A stretch of DNA of 64,000 nucleotides from WJMT01 sp964624145 (GCA_964624145.1 CAZUXT010000004.1:103952-167951), one strand, 5' to 3'; numbered from the stretch's first letter, positions 43,373 to 52,634 are shown. Numbers and translations: made by a program. Notes: generated from the letters alone by a model not told the origin.

Positions 43373-44554
43373 CTAATTAGCTATATCAACCTGTATCTTT
43401 TCTAAGAGCCAATCCGCTTCTCTCGCGGCTTCTTCATAAGAATCAGCCTCCATCGAAAAACAACCCATTCTATCATTATCGCTTTTAGGTCTCTTAACAG
43501 GGACTCCCAGCTCTTTATAGGGAAAATAAGCAAACTTTTTATCTGTTTTAGGAAAGTTTATGGTGTACATACAACCTTTATCAGTGGACGGTAGGAACCT
43601 TTCCGCACCGTATTTCCCATTCCAGCAGATCTTGACATCAGGCGTTTCTCCCAAAGCCATGTCTATGATAGATCCGATCATATCCACTCCCATGATATTA
43701 GGGGCGAAATCAAAGATAACCGGTCCGCTTGCCAGCCTGGGGCCGACATCTATCACTTTGGGCTGCCCATGATCAACCACCATATCAATATGGGCTGCGC
43801 CTGTATTGAGTTCAAGGGCTTTTGCAACGCCCTTGGCGGCTTCTTTCACTCTATCCTGCACTTTTTCAGGCAAATTTGATGGGGTGGTCAACCCGATTGT
43901 CACACAATCAGGAGGCTTTGTATTGTATTTGTCCGTAAGCAGGATCGGTACGAGCTCCCCACCAACAATGAGACATTCAGCCCCAACAGTAGGGCCTTCA
44001 ATCCACTCTTCTAAAATGAGTTTTTTGCTTGGAGAAAATTTTAATGAGAACATGATATTTTCTTCTAGCTTTTCTTTATCGGCTACCATAACCAGCCCCC
44101 TGCCTTTTGTGCCATCGACCGGTTTAACTATGAAAGGAAAGTCCATCTCCTTTGCTTTTTCCCTGGCTTCTTCATAATGATGGCAGCCAACACCCTCGGG
44201 CACAGGAACATGGCCCTCTTTCAGGGTCCTCTTTATATCATGCTTGTCTGTCGCTTTCTTTGCTGATTCTAGAGGAATTGACGAAAGATTCATTTCACGG
44301 GCCACATAAGCCACTGTTCTCATCCCTAAATTGCTGACCATTGTCGTGATCCCATCTATTCGTTCTTTTCTTGCAATCTCCAGTACTTTTTCTGAATCCA
44401 TGACATTCACACAATAATGTTTATCCACTATGGCAAATCCCGGAGCTTCACAGTTCCCGTCAATTGAGATGACTCTTAATCCTTTTTCATTAGCTTTTTC
44501 AATCATAGGTATTTGATCGTAACTTGCACCCAATATCATGATTGTTTTTGACAT
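43373..44554 (-). CDS. ATP-grasp ligase-like protein
   Basis: A 393-residue ATP-grasp enzyme. The N-terminal pre-ATP-grasp domain (MILGASYDQIPMIEKANEKG, about 5-25) resembles PurK/PurT and carbamoyl-phosphate synthase-like proteins. The ATP-binding part runs from about 105 to 300, with VKPVDGTKGRGLVMV (P-loop-like), ILEEWIEGPTVGAECLI, and HIDMVVD ... VIDVGPRLASG holding Mg ligands. A C-terminal subdomain follows. Such stand-alone enzymes join a carboxylate to an amine or thiol; the substrates are not evident. Monocistronic, preceded by a GGAGGAAT ribosome site. Confidence 0.85.
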   Translation of the reverse strand: MSKTIMILGASYDQIPMIEKANEKGLRVISIDGNCEAPGFAIVDKHYCVNVMDSEKVLEIARKERIDGITTMVSNLGMRTVAYVAREMNLSSIPLESAKKATDKHDIKRTLKEGHVPVPEGVGCHHYEEAREKAKEMDFPFIVKPVDGTKGRGLVMVADKEKLEENIMFSLKFSPSKKLILEEWIEGPTVGAECLIVGGELVPILLTDKYNTKPPDCVTIGLTTPSNLPEKVQDRVKEAAKGVAKALELNTGAAHIDMVVDHGQPKVIDVGPRLASGPVIFDFAPNIMGVDMIGSIIDMALGETPDVKICWNGKYGAERFLPSTDKGCMYTINFPKTDKKFAYFPYKELGVPVKRPKSDNDRMGCFSMEADSYEEAAREADWLLEKIQVDIAN

Positions 44555-44629
44555 AACATTCCTCCGTTTTCTATTATTTTACTCTATTACCTAGAGAATG
44601 GCTATAAAAAATCCTGAATGGATTTTTTG

Positions 44630-44659
44630 TTGACGAAAATTTCTTTTACTTTGTATGAT
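44630..44659 (+). promoter_or_regulatory. promoter of the GH172-nitrilase gene (shared motif, site 3)
   Basis: TTGACG (44630-44635), an 18-bp spacer and TATGAT (44654-44659), then AGTTGATGAAATCACTCAAA. It matches the sites at 15064 and 29810, with a leader of about 85 bases before ATG 44749. Confidence 0.65.
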
Positions 44660-44748
44660 AGTTGATGAAATCACTCAAAGCTAGTGAATCTTACCTGACT
44701 GAGTGAAGATCATCAAAAAACAAATTTTCTGTAAATGAGGTTATCCAG

Positions 44749-47196
44749 ATGAAATCAAACACGAAAATCAGAGGGCTGACTTTATGCTTTTTCTTTATCC
44801 TGGCCTTATCTGTTCTGTTCTTCTCAGGTTGTACGAATAAGATTACCCAGGATTCCCTGATCAGGGAAATGGCTGACAGAAAGCATCTGACCTATTTCCC
44901 TGAAATCCCTTACAAATTAAAACAATTCAGTAGTTACAACCGGGAATCAGTGGGACCGGATAAAGAGGGTTGGTATGCGAACGCCGATATGTCCTATTTT
45001 TTAAGAGAGGAGGAAAATGAGGGCCGGCGTGAATTTGTTATGTTTGACACGGACGGACCCGGCGCTATTGTGCGCTGGTGGATGACATTTTACAAAGCCC
45101 AGGACGGAGTCATCCGCTTATATCTGGATCATGAACCTGAACCAATCATACAAGGCCATCCTTACGAGGTCTTGAGCAGAGGCACGCTTGCACCCGCTCC
45201 TTTTAGCGTAGCTGTCCCTGACGAGGCCCCGGAAGAGGAGAGAGGGAACAATCTGTATGTCCCCATTCCTTTTGCCAAACACTGTAAAATAACCTATGAA
45301 AATGACATCTTGGAGCTTAAGGACGGTCACCTCTGGCCGGATGTTTTTTATAATATCTGTTACCGCGAGTATGAGCCCGGAACCAGAGTCGAATCCTTTT
45401 CAAAAGAAGCCCTGACCCGGGCACAGCAAACCCTTGAAAAGACAAAAGAATCCCTGGAGGATTTCCAGCCACCCGCCTCTTACGAAAATGAACTCGCAAG
45501 AGACATCGCTCCCGGCGAGTCCTCCACTCTGCAGTTTACCGAAAAAGGGATGGCTGTCAGCCATCTGGTCCTTGAAATCTCATCTTCAGACCTCCGGCAG
45601 GCTTTGCGCTCAACCGTACTCTCAGTCTCTTTTGACGGCACTCAAACGGTCTGGGTACCTGTGGGTGAGTTCTTTGGAACCGGTTATGAAATGCTTGATC
45701 ATGAAACATGGATGAACAGAAGTACAGAAGACGGGCTCATGGAATCTTTCTGGATAATGCCTTTTCAGGAGACATGCTCCCTGAACTTTCACAACTACGG
45801 GGACGAGACCGTAAAAATCAAAGTCACTGCCGGACTCTGCAGCTACCAATGGAAACCGGAAAGCCTGTACTTTGGGGCAACCTGGCATGAGTATCACCAT
45901 ATCAAAACAAGAAGCGAGCGCGGCGATTTCTTTGACGTGAATTATGTTGATATCAAAGGAAAAGGAATATATGCCGGTGATCAGATCACGCTTTTCAACA
46001 TGGCAGATACCTGGTGGGGTGAAGGAGACGAAAAAATCTTTGTGGACGGGGAATATTTTCCTTCCAGCTTCGGAACCGGAAGCGAAGACTACTACGGATA
46101 TGCTTTCGGTCATCCAGAGTCCTTTTCCCATCCCTTCATCTCACAACCCACAGGCTCAGGGAATTTTAATCCGGGTTTAACCGTTAATATACGGCTCCGT
46201 TCCCTGGATGCGATCCCGTTCACATCGTCCATAAGCAGCAATATCGAACTGTGGCACTGGCGCGCAACATGCATCGATTATGCAATGACGGCCTTCTATT
46301 ACACACAGGCCTCGTGCTCGGTGAATATCAAACCGGATAGAGAAAGTGTGCGGCTTCCTGTGGCAAAATCAAAGGACGACTTTTACAGCGACAAAGCCGG
46401 GGACACCTGCCTTACCATTGAACAAATAAAGGGAAAAGAGAAAACAATCAAAGTGGCCATGGCCCAGATTTTTTGTCTGGACGGAGACCGATCAGGCAAT
46501 TTCGTCCGGATCGAAAACGCGGTTAAGGAAGCCAAGGAAAAAGGAGCGGAGCTGGTTGCTTTTCCCGAAACATCTGTTCTGGGCTGGGTCAATCCCGATG
46601 CTCACGATCGAGCTTATCCCATTCCCGGACCTGATTCAGACCGGCTCTGTGACCTCGCCGAAAAATATAAAGTCTTCATAAGCATCGGGATGGCAGAAAT
46701 AGAAAACGAAAAACTCTTTGATACCCATATTTTGATTGATGATAAAGGAAATATCCTGGCAAAACACCGGAAAATCAATGCCCTCACCGAACTGATGTCG
46801 CCTCCCTATACCAAAGGCAGCCAGATACAGGCCATAGATACCAGGCTGGGAAAAATCGGCCTGATGATCTGTGCGGACACTTTCAAGGATGAACTTCTTT
46901 TGAAGATGAAAGAACAGACTCCTGATTTTGTCCTCGTTCCTTACGGATGGGCGGCTAAAGAAGAATCCTGGCCTGACCATGGAAAGGAGCTGCACAAGGT
47001 CGTCCGTCATGCTGCCGAAATAATAGGATGCCCGGTCATCGGAACCGATCTGGTCGGAGAAATAACACACGGCCCATGGCGGGGATTGACGTACGGCGGG
47101 CAGAGCATCGCAGTCAACCAGCATGCGGAAATTCTCGCCCGCTGCAGGGACCGGGATAGAGAAATAGCTGTTTTTGAAATCAAACAGGGTGATTGA
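44749..47196 (+). CDS. exported GH172 (DUF2961) fused to a carbon-nitrogen hydrolase (nitrilase)
   Basis: An 815-residue lipoprotein-like product (lipobox FFSGC, Cys28) joining two enzymes. GH172 covers about 40-540: the Glu pair is Glu425 (GEGDEKIFVDG) and Glu446 (GTGSEDYYGYAFG), 21 residues apart as in characterised members. After a short Lys-rich linker a nitrilase-superfamily domain begins at 565 (KTIKVAMAQIF) with a complete triad: Glu607 (FPET), Lys675 (HRKIN) and Cys708 (MICADTF). An exported fusion of these is unusual; it may cleave a furanosidic glycan and an attached amide. The gene follows site 3 of the shared promoter, and its stop is 2 bp before the next ATG. Confidence 0.85.
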   Translation: MKSNTKIRGLTLCFFFILALSVLFFSGCTNKITQDSLIREMADRKHLTYFPEIPYKLKQFSSYNRESVGPDKEGWYANADMSYFLREEENEGRREFVMFDTDGPGAIVRWWMTFYKAQDGVIRLYLDHEPEPIIQGHPYEVLSRGTLAPAPFSVAVPDEAPEEERGNNLYVPIPFAKHCKITYENDILELKDGHLWPDVFYNICYREYEPGTRVESFSKEALTRAQQTLEKTKESLEDFQPPASYENELARDIAPGESSTLQFTEKGMAVSHLVLEISSSDLRQALRSTVLSVSFDGTQTVWVPVGEFFGTGYEMLDHETWMNRSTEDGLMESFWIMPFQETCSLNFHNYGDETVKIKVTAGLCSYQWKPESLYFGATWHEYHHIKTRSERGDFFDVNYVDIKGKGIYAGDQITLFNMADTWWGEGDEKIFVDGEYFPSSFGTGSEDYYGYAFGHPESFSHPFISQPTGSGNFNPGLTVNIRLRSLDAIPFTSSISSNIELWHWRATCIDYAMTAFYYTQASCSVNIKPDRESVRLPVAKSKDDFYSDKAGDTCLTIEQIKGKEKTIKVAMAQIFCLDGDRSGNFVRIENAVKEAKEKGAELVAFPETSVLGWVNPDAHDRAYPIPGPDSDRLCDLAEKYKVFISIGMAEIENEKLFDTHILIDDKGNILAKHRKINALTELMSPPYTKGSQIQAIDTRLGKIGLMICADTFKDELLLKMKEQTPDFVLVPYGWAAKEESWPDHGKELHKVVRHAAEIIGCPVIGTDLVGEITHGPWRGLTYGGQSIAVNQHAEILARCRDRDREIAVFEIKQGD

Positions 47197-47197
47197 G

Positions 47198-49144
47198 ATG
47201 CGTCAAAAAATTTGGCTTATATGGCTGTTCCTGATCCCCGGATTGATTGCCAGCGGGCAGGCTCCTTTCCCCCCGCCTGCAGGATTCTGGTGGAAGATGC
47301 CGGACGGAAGGAAGATTCTGGTATGGCAGTCGTTTCCGTACTGGTATGGATACAATTTCTTTCATGAAAAAGACTGGAGGCTTGTACAGGCACAGGCCAG
47401 CAACACCCAGTTCCATACCCCGGGGATCGGAGATATTTTTAAATCAGATGAATCATCCGTACGTAAAGCCCGTTCACTATGCATAGAAAAGATCAAAAGC
47501 ATGAGAGAAGAGGGATATGCCTATGATTTTATTGCTGTCTCAGTGACAAACCAATGGAGAATAGATAACGACGGCCCTTTCCCTCCGCTGGTCGATTTCA
47601 TAAAAAAATGGAACACATTAGGCCTGAAGCCCCAACTCAGACTGACAACAGCCTCGGATGCCATGAAACGCATAGAAAAAAAACTGGGAAAGGACACTCC
47701 TGTTTTTGAAGGAGAATGGCCTGACTGGTGGGCTTTTGGAGGCGCTGCGTTCCCCAGAGAAATGAAAGCATCAAGACTGGCAGGAAATTACGCAGAAGCG
47801 GCTTTATCACCGGTATGGGGAGGAAACAGCGAAAAGGCAGACCGTGAAGTCGAATCCATCGAGCGGCTGCTGTGCCGGTATTACGAACACACTTTTACCA
47901 GCAATAAGAGCAGTTCGGATCCATACGGCCTTTTTAATCAGGAGCATCTTTCCGAAAAGAACATCTATGCCTACCGCCCCTATGAACAGGCAAAATGGCT
48001 GCTCGCTCAAAGGATCCGCAATCTTTTTACCGATGAGCCGGAAGGTTTGTATATCATCAATACCGGAGATTCGGATTATACCGGCTGGATCGATCTGGAT
48101 ACCATCAGTTTTCGGGAAATTGACTATAAATCCGTTACGGATACGGAAACAGGCCGGTCATGGAAACTGTACGGCAGCCAAAGAAACGTACGATTTTGGG
48201 TCAACGGCCTGAAGCCTCATTCCTTTAAACGGTTCCTTTTATCCAAAGAGCCAACCGGGGTTGAGGACTCCTTACCGGAACCTGCAATAGAGGTGGATAA
48301 AAACGGATGGCCCCGATCCATTATCTGGGAAAGCATGCCGCAGCCGCTTTTCTTGGGAGATATCGGAAAATTCTTGTCCCTGGAGTCATTGGTCGGCAGA
48401 AAGATCGAGCCCGAGATATGGAACGAGCAGGACAGCACCCAAAGAAGCCGCAAGGTCAAGGAGTCCACAAAACAGGTATCCGCTGCCGCTCAAATGACTT
48501 CAAGAAGAGAGACTCCCTTTACACTCATCTTTATCCAGGAGTTCGAGCATCCCAGGATAAAACAGGGAAAACGGATCCTGGAGGTCTGGAAGAACGAGCC
48601 AAGGATCTCTCTGGATATCCATCTCAACCGGCTTTCTTCATCCAATCCCGAAATATTCTATATCGATTTTCCGCTTCCAGAACAGGAGGCTTTTCCTGTT
48701 ACCAGCAACGGCGGCGAAGCGTTCCGGCCCTACCTCGATCAGATACCCGGAACCTGTACTGATTTTTTTACCATAGACGGATGGGTCAATTATCCCGCTC
48801 CTTCGGGAAGCTGGCTCTGGTCAAGCCGCGATGCTGTCCTTGTTTCTTTCTCTTCACCCCAATTGGCAGCCAAGCGGTTATCGCCTCCGGCACATATGAA
48901 TAAGATACTGGCCATGGTTTACAACAACATGTGGGAGGTTAACTTTTTAGACGACTGCCCCGGAAATATGGAATTCCACTTTGACCTGGTTTGGACAAAC
49001 CGCGAGATCACACCGAAAAAAGCCGCCCAGATCACCGGGACCTATGACCTGCCGCCCGCTGTCATGCTCAATCCCCTAAAAAAACAGGACCCCTATACGG
49101 TCAAACACCTGAATGAGTTGAGGGAGAGGACAGATGTTCCTTGA
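47198..49144 (+). CDS. secreted GH38-like/DUF5054-type protein
   Basis: A 648-residue secreted protein (signal 1-20, MRQKIWLIWLFLIPGLIASG). Residues 20-220 hold MPDGRKILVWQSFPYWYGYN, DAMKRIEKKLGKDTPVFEGEWPDWWAFG and REMKASRLAGNYAE. These resemble the later part of GH38 alpha-mannosidase-like domains. The usual HxD metal motif near the N-terminus is absent. It may be a divergent hydrolase or an inactive binding relative. It sits one base after the GH172-nitrilase stop, so the two are co-translated and probably act on the same glycan. The tail overlaps the convergent zincin gene by 44 bp. Confidence 0.6.
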   Translation: MRQKIWLIWLFLIPGLIASGQAPFPPPAGFWWKMPDGRKILVWQSFPYWYGYNFFHEKDWRLVQAQASNTQFHTPGIGDIFKSDESSVRKARSLCIEKIKSMREEGYAYDFIAVSVTNQWRIDNDGPFPPLVDFIKKWNTLGLKPQLRLTTASDAMKRIEKKLGKDTPVFEGEWPDWWAFGGAAFPREMKASRLAGNYAEAALSPVWGGNSEKADREVESIERLLCRYYEHTFTSNKSSSDPYGLFNQEHLSEKNIYAYRPYEQAKWLLAQRIRNLFTDEPEGLYIINTGDSDYTGWIDLDTISFREIDYKSVTDTETGRSWKLYGSQRNVRFWVNGLKPHSFKRFLLSKEPTGVEDSLPEPAIEVDKNGWPRSIIWESMPQPLFLGDIGKFLSLESLVGRKIEPEIWNEQDSTQRSRKVKESTKQVSAAAQMTSRRETPFTLIFIQEFEHPRIKQGKRILEVWKNEPRISLDIHLNRLSSSNPEIFYIDFPLPEQEAFPVTSNGGEAFRPYLDQIPGTCTDFFTIDGWVNYPAPSGSWLWSSRDAVLVSFSSPQLAAKRLSPPAHMNKILAMVYNNMWEVNFLDDCPGNMEFHFDLVWTNREITPKKAAQITGTYDLPPAVMLNPLKKQDPYTVKHLNELRERTDVP

Positions 49145-49784
49145 CCAGTTTTTTTAAATAGTCGGCTCTCTCCTGTTTTTCCGGGTTCTCGACATCAATG
49201 ATGATGCAGTCGCTGAGATTATACCCGGCGATTTCCACGGCAGCCCATCCGCATAAAACAGCAAAATCACAATTGGAAGAGATTTGAGCTCTCACCAGAT
49301 CCGGCTTTTTGAATTTTTGATAGATCATCTCCTGCTGGCTGATATACCATAAAAAATGACCGCATTCATGGCCGACAGTATACACTCTGCTGACATCATT
49401 CAAATTTTTTCTTATTAAAACAATGTATGCGTATGCTTTTTGCTCAGCGTACCCAGCGTGTAAAAACCCACACCATCCGTATCCAACGACACATTCCGAG
49501 TCAGGATTGGACAGCCCGAACTCTTCTCTTATCTCTTTTATTCTTTCGCATACGTTTTTCACATTATCTTCTTTTTTAAAGAACTGGTTTTCTTTGAGTA
49601 CGACTTCCATCTCCAGTTCGGGGATCTCTATCTTTCCCGTAACAAAACCTTTATACGTAAAATAGCTGTTCAGTATTTCTCCTGCTGACACTTTGTTCTG
49701 CAGGTCACTTCTCACACCTCCGGTATAAGCCGGAAGGCAGACCAGCGCTATCACAGCTATGAGAACGTTTCTCTTAAATCCCAT
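49101..49784 (-). CDS. secreted HExxH (zincin-type) protein
   Basis: A 227-residue exported protein with a signal peptide (1-24). VGHECGHFLWY (near 139-149) is an HExxH zinc-peptidase motif; a third ligand is not obvious. Eight or more cysteines suggest disulfides. No known peptidase family was recognised beyond the motif. Its 3' end overlaps the GH38-like gene by 44 bp on the opposite strand, so one of the two C-termini is unusually constrained. Role unknown; envelope protein processing is a guess. Confidence 0.65.
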   Translation of the reverse strand: MGFKRNVLIAVIALVCLPAYTGGVRSDLQNKVSAGEILNSYFTYKGFVTGKIEIPELEMEVVLKENQFFKKEDNVKNVCERIKEIREEFGLSNPDSECVVGYGWCGFLHAGYAEQKAYAYIVLIRKNLNDVSRVYTVGHECGHFLWYISQQEMIYQKFKKPDLVRAQISSNCDFAVLCGWAAVEIAGYNLSDCIIIDVENPEKQERADYLKKLVKEHLSSPSTHSGV

Positions 49785-49914
49785 GTCTTAAAACGCAGTG
49801 TCCGGCTTTATTCAATACGGACTTTTACTCATCTTTATCATAAAAAACACATTATTTCAAACGGCAGCAAAGGGCTTGCTCCACGAACAGAACCTTATTC
49901 GCTTTGCCCCTATT

Positions 49915-52206
49915 TTAGAAAGAAAATTCGAAGCCCGTGTAAACTGACCTGGGACGGCTCGGTCCGTAAACATAGCCGGCATCTCTGTAAACTCCTTTGT
50001 CCAGGTCTTTCTGAAACGAGTCGAAAAGATTGTACATGCCCAGAAAAACGTTGATTTTACTTTTTTGACCGAAATGGAACGGCTTTTTTATTTTTGCATT
50101 GACCACCCAGAAAGTCTGCCCTGTCTCCAGCCTGTCATCATCTATGTATCCGGCATAGTGGGGGATCTTCATCTTTCCGGTGTACTCCAAAGACAGATTC
50201 ACATCAACAATTCTTGAATTTTGATAGCTCAGGCTCGCAAAACCGTAAGAATCGGGAGTTCTGAAAAAATCTCTCGAACCAAAATCAGGTTCTGGCTGGT
50301 CAAACCGGCTTCGCTGCAGTGTCAATCCTGCTTCCAGGAACAAATAACTGCCGAGTCTGTATCCGATGTCAGCTGATATGCCATAAACCTTTGCATCGGA
50401 GCCATTTATTCTCTCAAAAACCATGGCTTTTTCCCTGGGGTCATATTCCTTTTCATCCAGCACAAAAGCATCCGTGAGCAAGGTGTAAAAACCCTCAACA
50501 CTGAACTGAAACAGGTTGCTTCCCAGTTCTTTGCCGTAGTCAAAACCTGTGCTCACGCTGTAGGATTTCTCTTCTTTTAATTCCGGAGAATTCTCAATGA
50601 TCATTCCCTCGCCCCCAACCTGGGTGATGTGAAGGTCTTCGTCAAAGACTTGAGGCGCTCTGTATCCGGATGAGAATGTCGTTCTCCAGTTCAGATCTTC
50701 CAGAAGATTTACAAGAACACTCATCCTGGGATTAAATATTAGCTTATCGACCAACGAATGCTTGCTTAACCTCAATCCGGCAAGAAGGGAGAAGGTTTTG
50801 TTGAGCTTGACATCATCCTGAACAAACAAACCAAACTCATTGTAATTATCATCGATCTCCCTGCCGTAAGCAACAGCCTGGTCCCTGATCGTTTCACCTT
50901 TGAATTGAACTCCGGTGGACAGGAGGTGCGATCCCCAATAGTAATTCATCTGAGTGTTAAGAAATATAACCGGATTTTCTGTTGTTCCATAAGCATTCAA
51001 ATCTTTTTCAGCTCCATAGTAGGTATCTCTTTCCGCATGAACATGAGAAAAAGAAACATTGTAATACAGCTTATCTGTCAGATAATGATTCCAATCCGAA
51101 GTAAAACCCAAAAGGTCAGAATTGATCCATTCGGCTATATTGGCTTCATGCGGGGGCAGGTCAAAATGGTCTCCTCCCCGTCTGTCTTCAGCTATTCTGT
51201 AAAAGCCTAACTTGAGTTTTCCTCTGATATCAGAAAAAGAATTGTAAAGATTCAGTCCAAAGTTGGTGCTCTTTAAACGGCCGATCTCAGAAAAGCTGTC
51301 TCCGTTTAAATCCACGGGCTGCCTTCCTTTGTAATTGGCAAAAAGGAACGCCTTGGTGTTTCCGTCTTTGGTCACGAGGCTGCTTCGAAAGCCCATATCT
51401 GTATAGGGTTCCCCTTTATTTGACTGCTGGTGCAGTTTTATGGTCGTGCTGTTTCCCTTTGGTTCCTGGGTCAAAACATTGATGACCCCGGCCACAGCAT
51501 TCCCCCCGTAAAGGGCTGACCCGCCTCCTTTGACAACTTCAATCCTGTTGAGCATTTCTACGGGAATTTGTTCAAGCCCGTAAACGCCTATCATGGAGCT
51601 GAAAACAGGGGAACTATCGATCAGGATCTGCGAGTACTTCCCTTCCATCCCATTGATGCGGACCTGAGTGAAGTTGCAGTTTTGACAGTTGTTCTCAACT
51701 CTGATTCCTGTGATCAGGGAGAGGGACTCTGCAAGCTGGGACGCCCCTTTTTGTTCGATCTCTCTCGCTGTAACGATTTCCGTTCTTACCGGAACCTCGG
51801 CATACAATTTTGGTGTTTGAGTGGCAGTGACCACTATTTCCTCAGAGAGCTTTTTAATCAGGTTGATGGTGGCTGTCAAACTTTGTTTTAAATCAAAAAA
51901 ATCCGAATGATAATCCACATAACCTTCGGCATAGACTTCAACATGGTATCTTCCCGGAGGGATAGCATAAATCTCGAATTCTCCGTTCTCATCGGTCTTC
52001 GTTGTTTTTTGGATTTCCGGAATAAGAACCACGGCCTTTTTAACGGGCTCCCCTTCATAAGATATCACTTGACCGGACAGATTCAAAAGATCTTTGTCTC
52101 CGGATTGGCCCCTTGTAGGATTCAGTATTATTTCCTGGGCTTTAAGCCCCAACGAATACGCTAATATGAGGATAATCAGTAAAGGAATCTTTAAGTGTTT
52201 TCTCAT
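49915..52206 (-). CDS. TonB-dependent receptor with carboxypeptidase-like N-terminal domain
   Basis: A 763-residue outer-membrane receptor. The signal peptide is followed by a CarboxypepD_reg domain (about 40-110), a plug (about 120-245, starting EEIVVTATQTPK) and a 22-strand barrel ending in Phe. The plug contains CQNC before FTQVRINGMEG, a Cys pair seen in a defined receptor branch. It brings a bulky ligand into the periplasm using TonB energy. The upstream 92-residue gene and a candidate DtxR-type operator (52602-52622) point to metal or metal-chelate uptake. No TonB/ExbBD genes are in the window. Confidence 0.9.
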   Translation of the reverse strand: MRKHLKIPLLIILILAYSLGLKAQEIILNPTRGQSGDKDLLNLSGQVISYEGEPVKKAVVLIPEIQKTTKTDENGEFEIYAIPPGRYHVEVYAEGYVDYHSDFFDLKQSLTATINLIKKLSEEIVVTATQTPKLYAEVPVRTEIVTAREIEQKGASQLAESLSLITGIRVENNCQNCNFTQVRINGMEGKYSQILIDSSPVFSSMIGVYGLEQIPVEMLNRIEVVKGGGSALYGGNAVAGVINVLTQEPKGNSTTIKLHQQSNKGEPYTDMGFRSSLVTKDGNTKAFLFANYKGRQPVDLNGDSFSEIGRLKSTNFGLNLYNSFSDIRGKLKLGFYRIAEDRRGGDHFDLPPHEANIAEWINSDLLGFTSDWNHYLTDKLYYNVSFSHVHAERDTYYGAEKDLNAYGTTENPVIFLNTQMNYYWGSHLLSTGVQFKGETIRDQAVAYGREIDDNYNEFGLFVQDDVKLNKTFSLLAGLRLSKHSLVDKLIFNPRMSVLVNLLEDLNWRTTFSSGYRAPQVFDEDLHITQVGGEGMIIENSPELKEEKSYSVSTGFDYGKELGSNLFQFSVEGFYTLLTDAFVLDEKEYDPREKAMVFERINGSDAKVYGISADIGYRLGSYLFLEAGLTLQRSRFDQPEPDFGSRDFFRTPDSYGFASLSYQNSRIVDVNLSLEYTGKMKIPHYAGYIDDDRLETGQTFWVVNAKIKKPFHFGQKSKINVFLGMYNLFDSFQKDLDKGVYRDAGYVYGPSRPRSVYTGFEFSF

Positions 52207-52309
52207 TATTTATCTCCTCTTGAAATTCTCTTATGGTTTTTCAGTTCAACCATTGAACAAAGATATTCCAGAAGACATCACTCAAGAAATATCTTTTGAG
52301 GTGAGGTAA

Positions 52310-52588
52310 CTAATTTTCAGGAGGAGAACGGGAGGAAGGTTCAATAAAAAAGACGGAATGGCAATCAAATAAATAAAATACTTCCAGATTTCCCGAAATC
52401 CGGGGAGGCGGCAGGAAGAAAAAATTGATCTGGCTTGTGGTAACAGATGAGTGTTGAAACTGACAGGCAGGACAGTTATCCGTATCAGTGATGACCTCTT
52501 CTGTATGGAAAAAGTTTATGAATAGGGTTAAGCAAAGAAAAATAAGAAGAAAAGCCAGATTGAAAATTCTTCTTCTTTGGATATCCAT
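52310..52588 (-). CDS. small exported CPxC protein upstream of the TonB receptor
   Basis: A 92-residue protein with an N-terminal helix (about 10-26). Then come HTEEVITDTDNCPACQFQH (a CPAC pair with nearby His and acidic residues, suited to metal or thiol chemistry) and a Pro-rich C-terminus ending SPPEN. It lies 103 bp upstream of the receptor on the same strand and just after the candidate metal operator. Similar small proteins with a CPxC motif accompany metal-related receptors in other bacteria; that link is from memory and not verified. Confidence 0.55.
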   Translation of the reverse strand: MDIQRRRIFNLAFLLIFLCLTLFINFFHTEEVITDTDNCPACQFQHSSVTTSQINFFFLPPPRISGNLEVFYLFDCHSVFFIEPSSRSPPEN

Positions 52589-52601
52589 AGTCCTATCAAC
52601 A

Positions 52602-52634
52602 ATATAAGTTAGCCTTATATAACGGAAATGTCAA
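52602..52634 (-). promoter_or_regulatory. sigma70 promoter overlapped by a DtxR-like operator
   Basis: On the minus strand, TTGACA (52634-52629), a 17-bp spacer and TAACTT (52611-52606), a weak -10. The inverted repeat ATATAAG-TTAGC-CTTATAT (52602-52620) covers the spacer end and -10. Aligned to the DtxR/IdeR consensus TTAGGTTAGCCTAACCTAA, bases 52604-52622 match at 14 of 19 positions by my count. A metal-loaded repressor here would block RNA polymerase. Confidence 0.5.
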
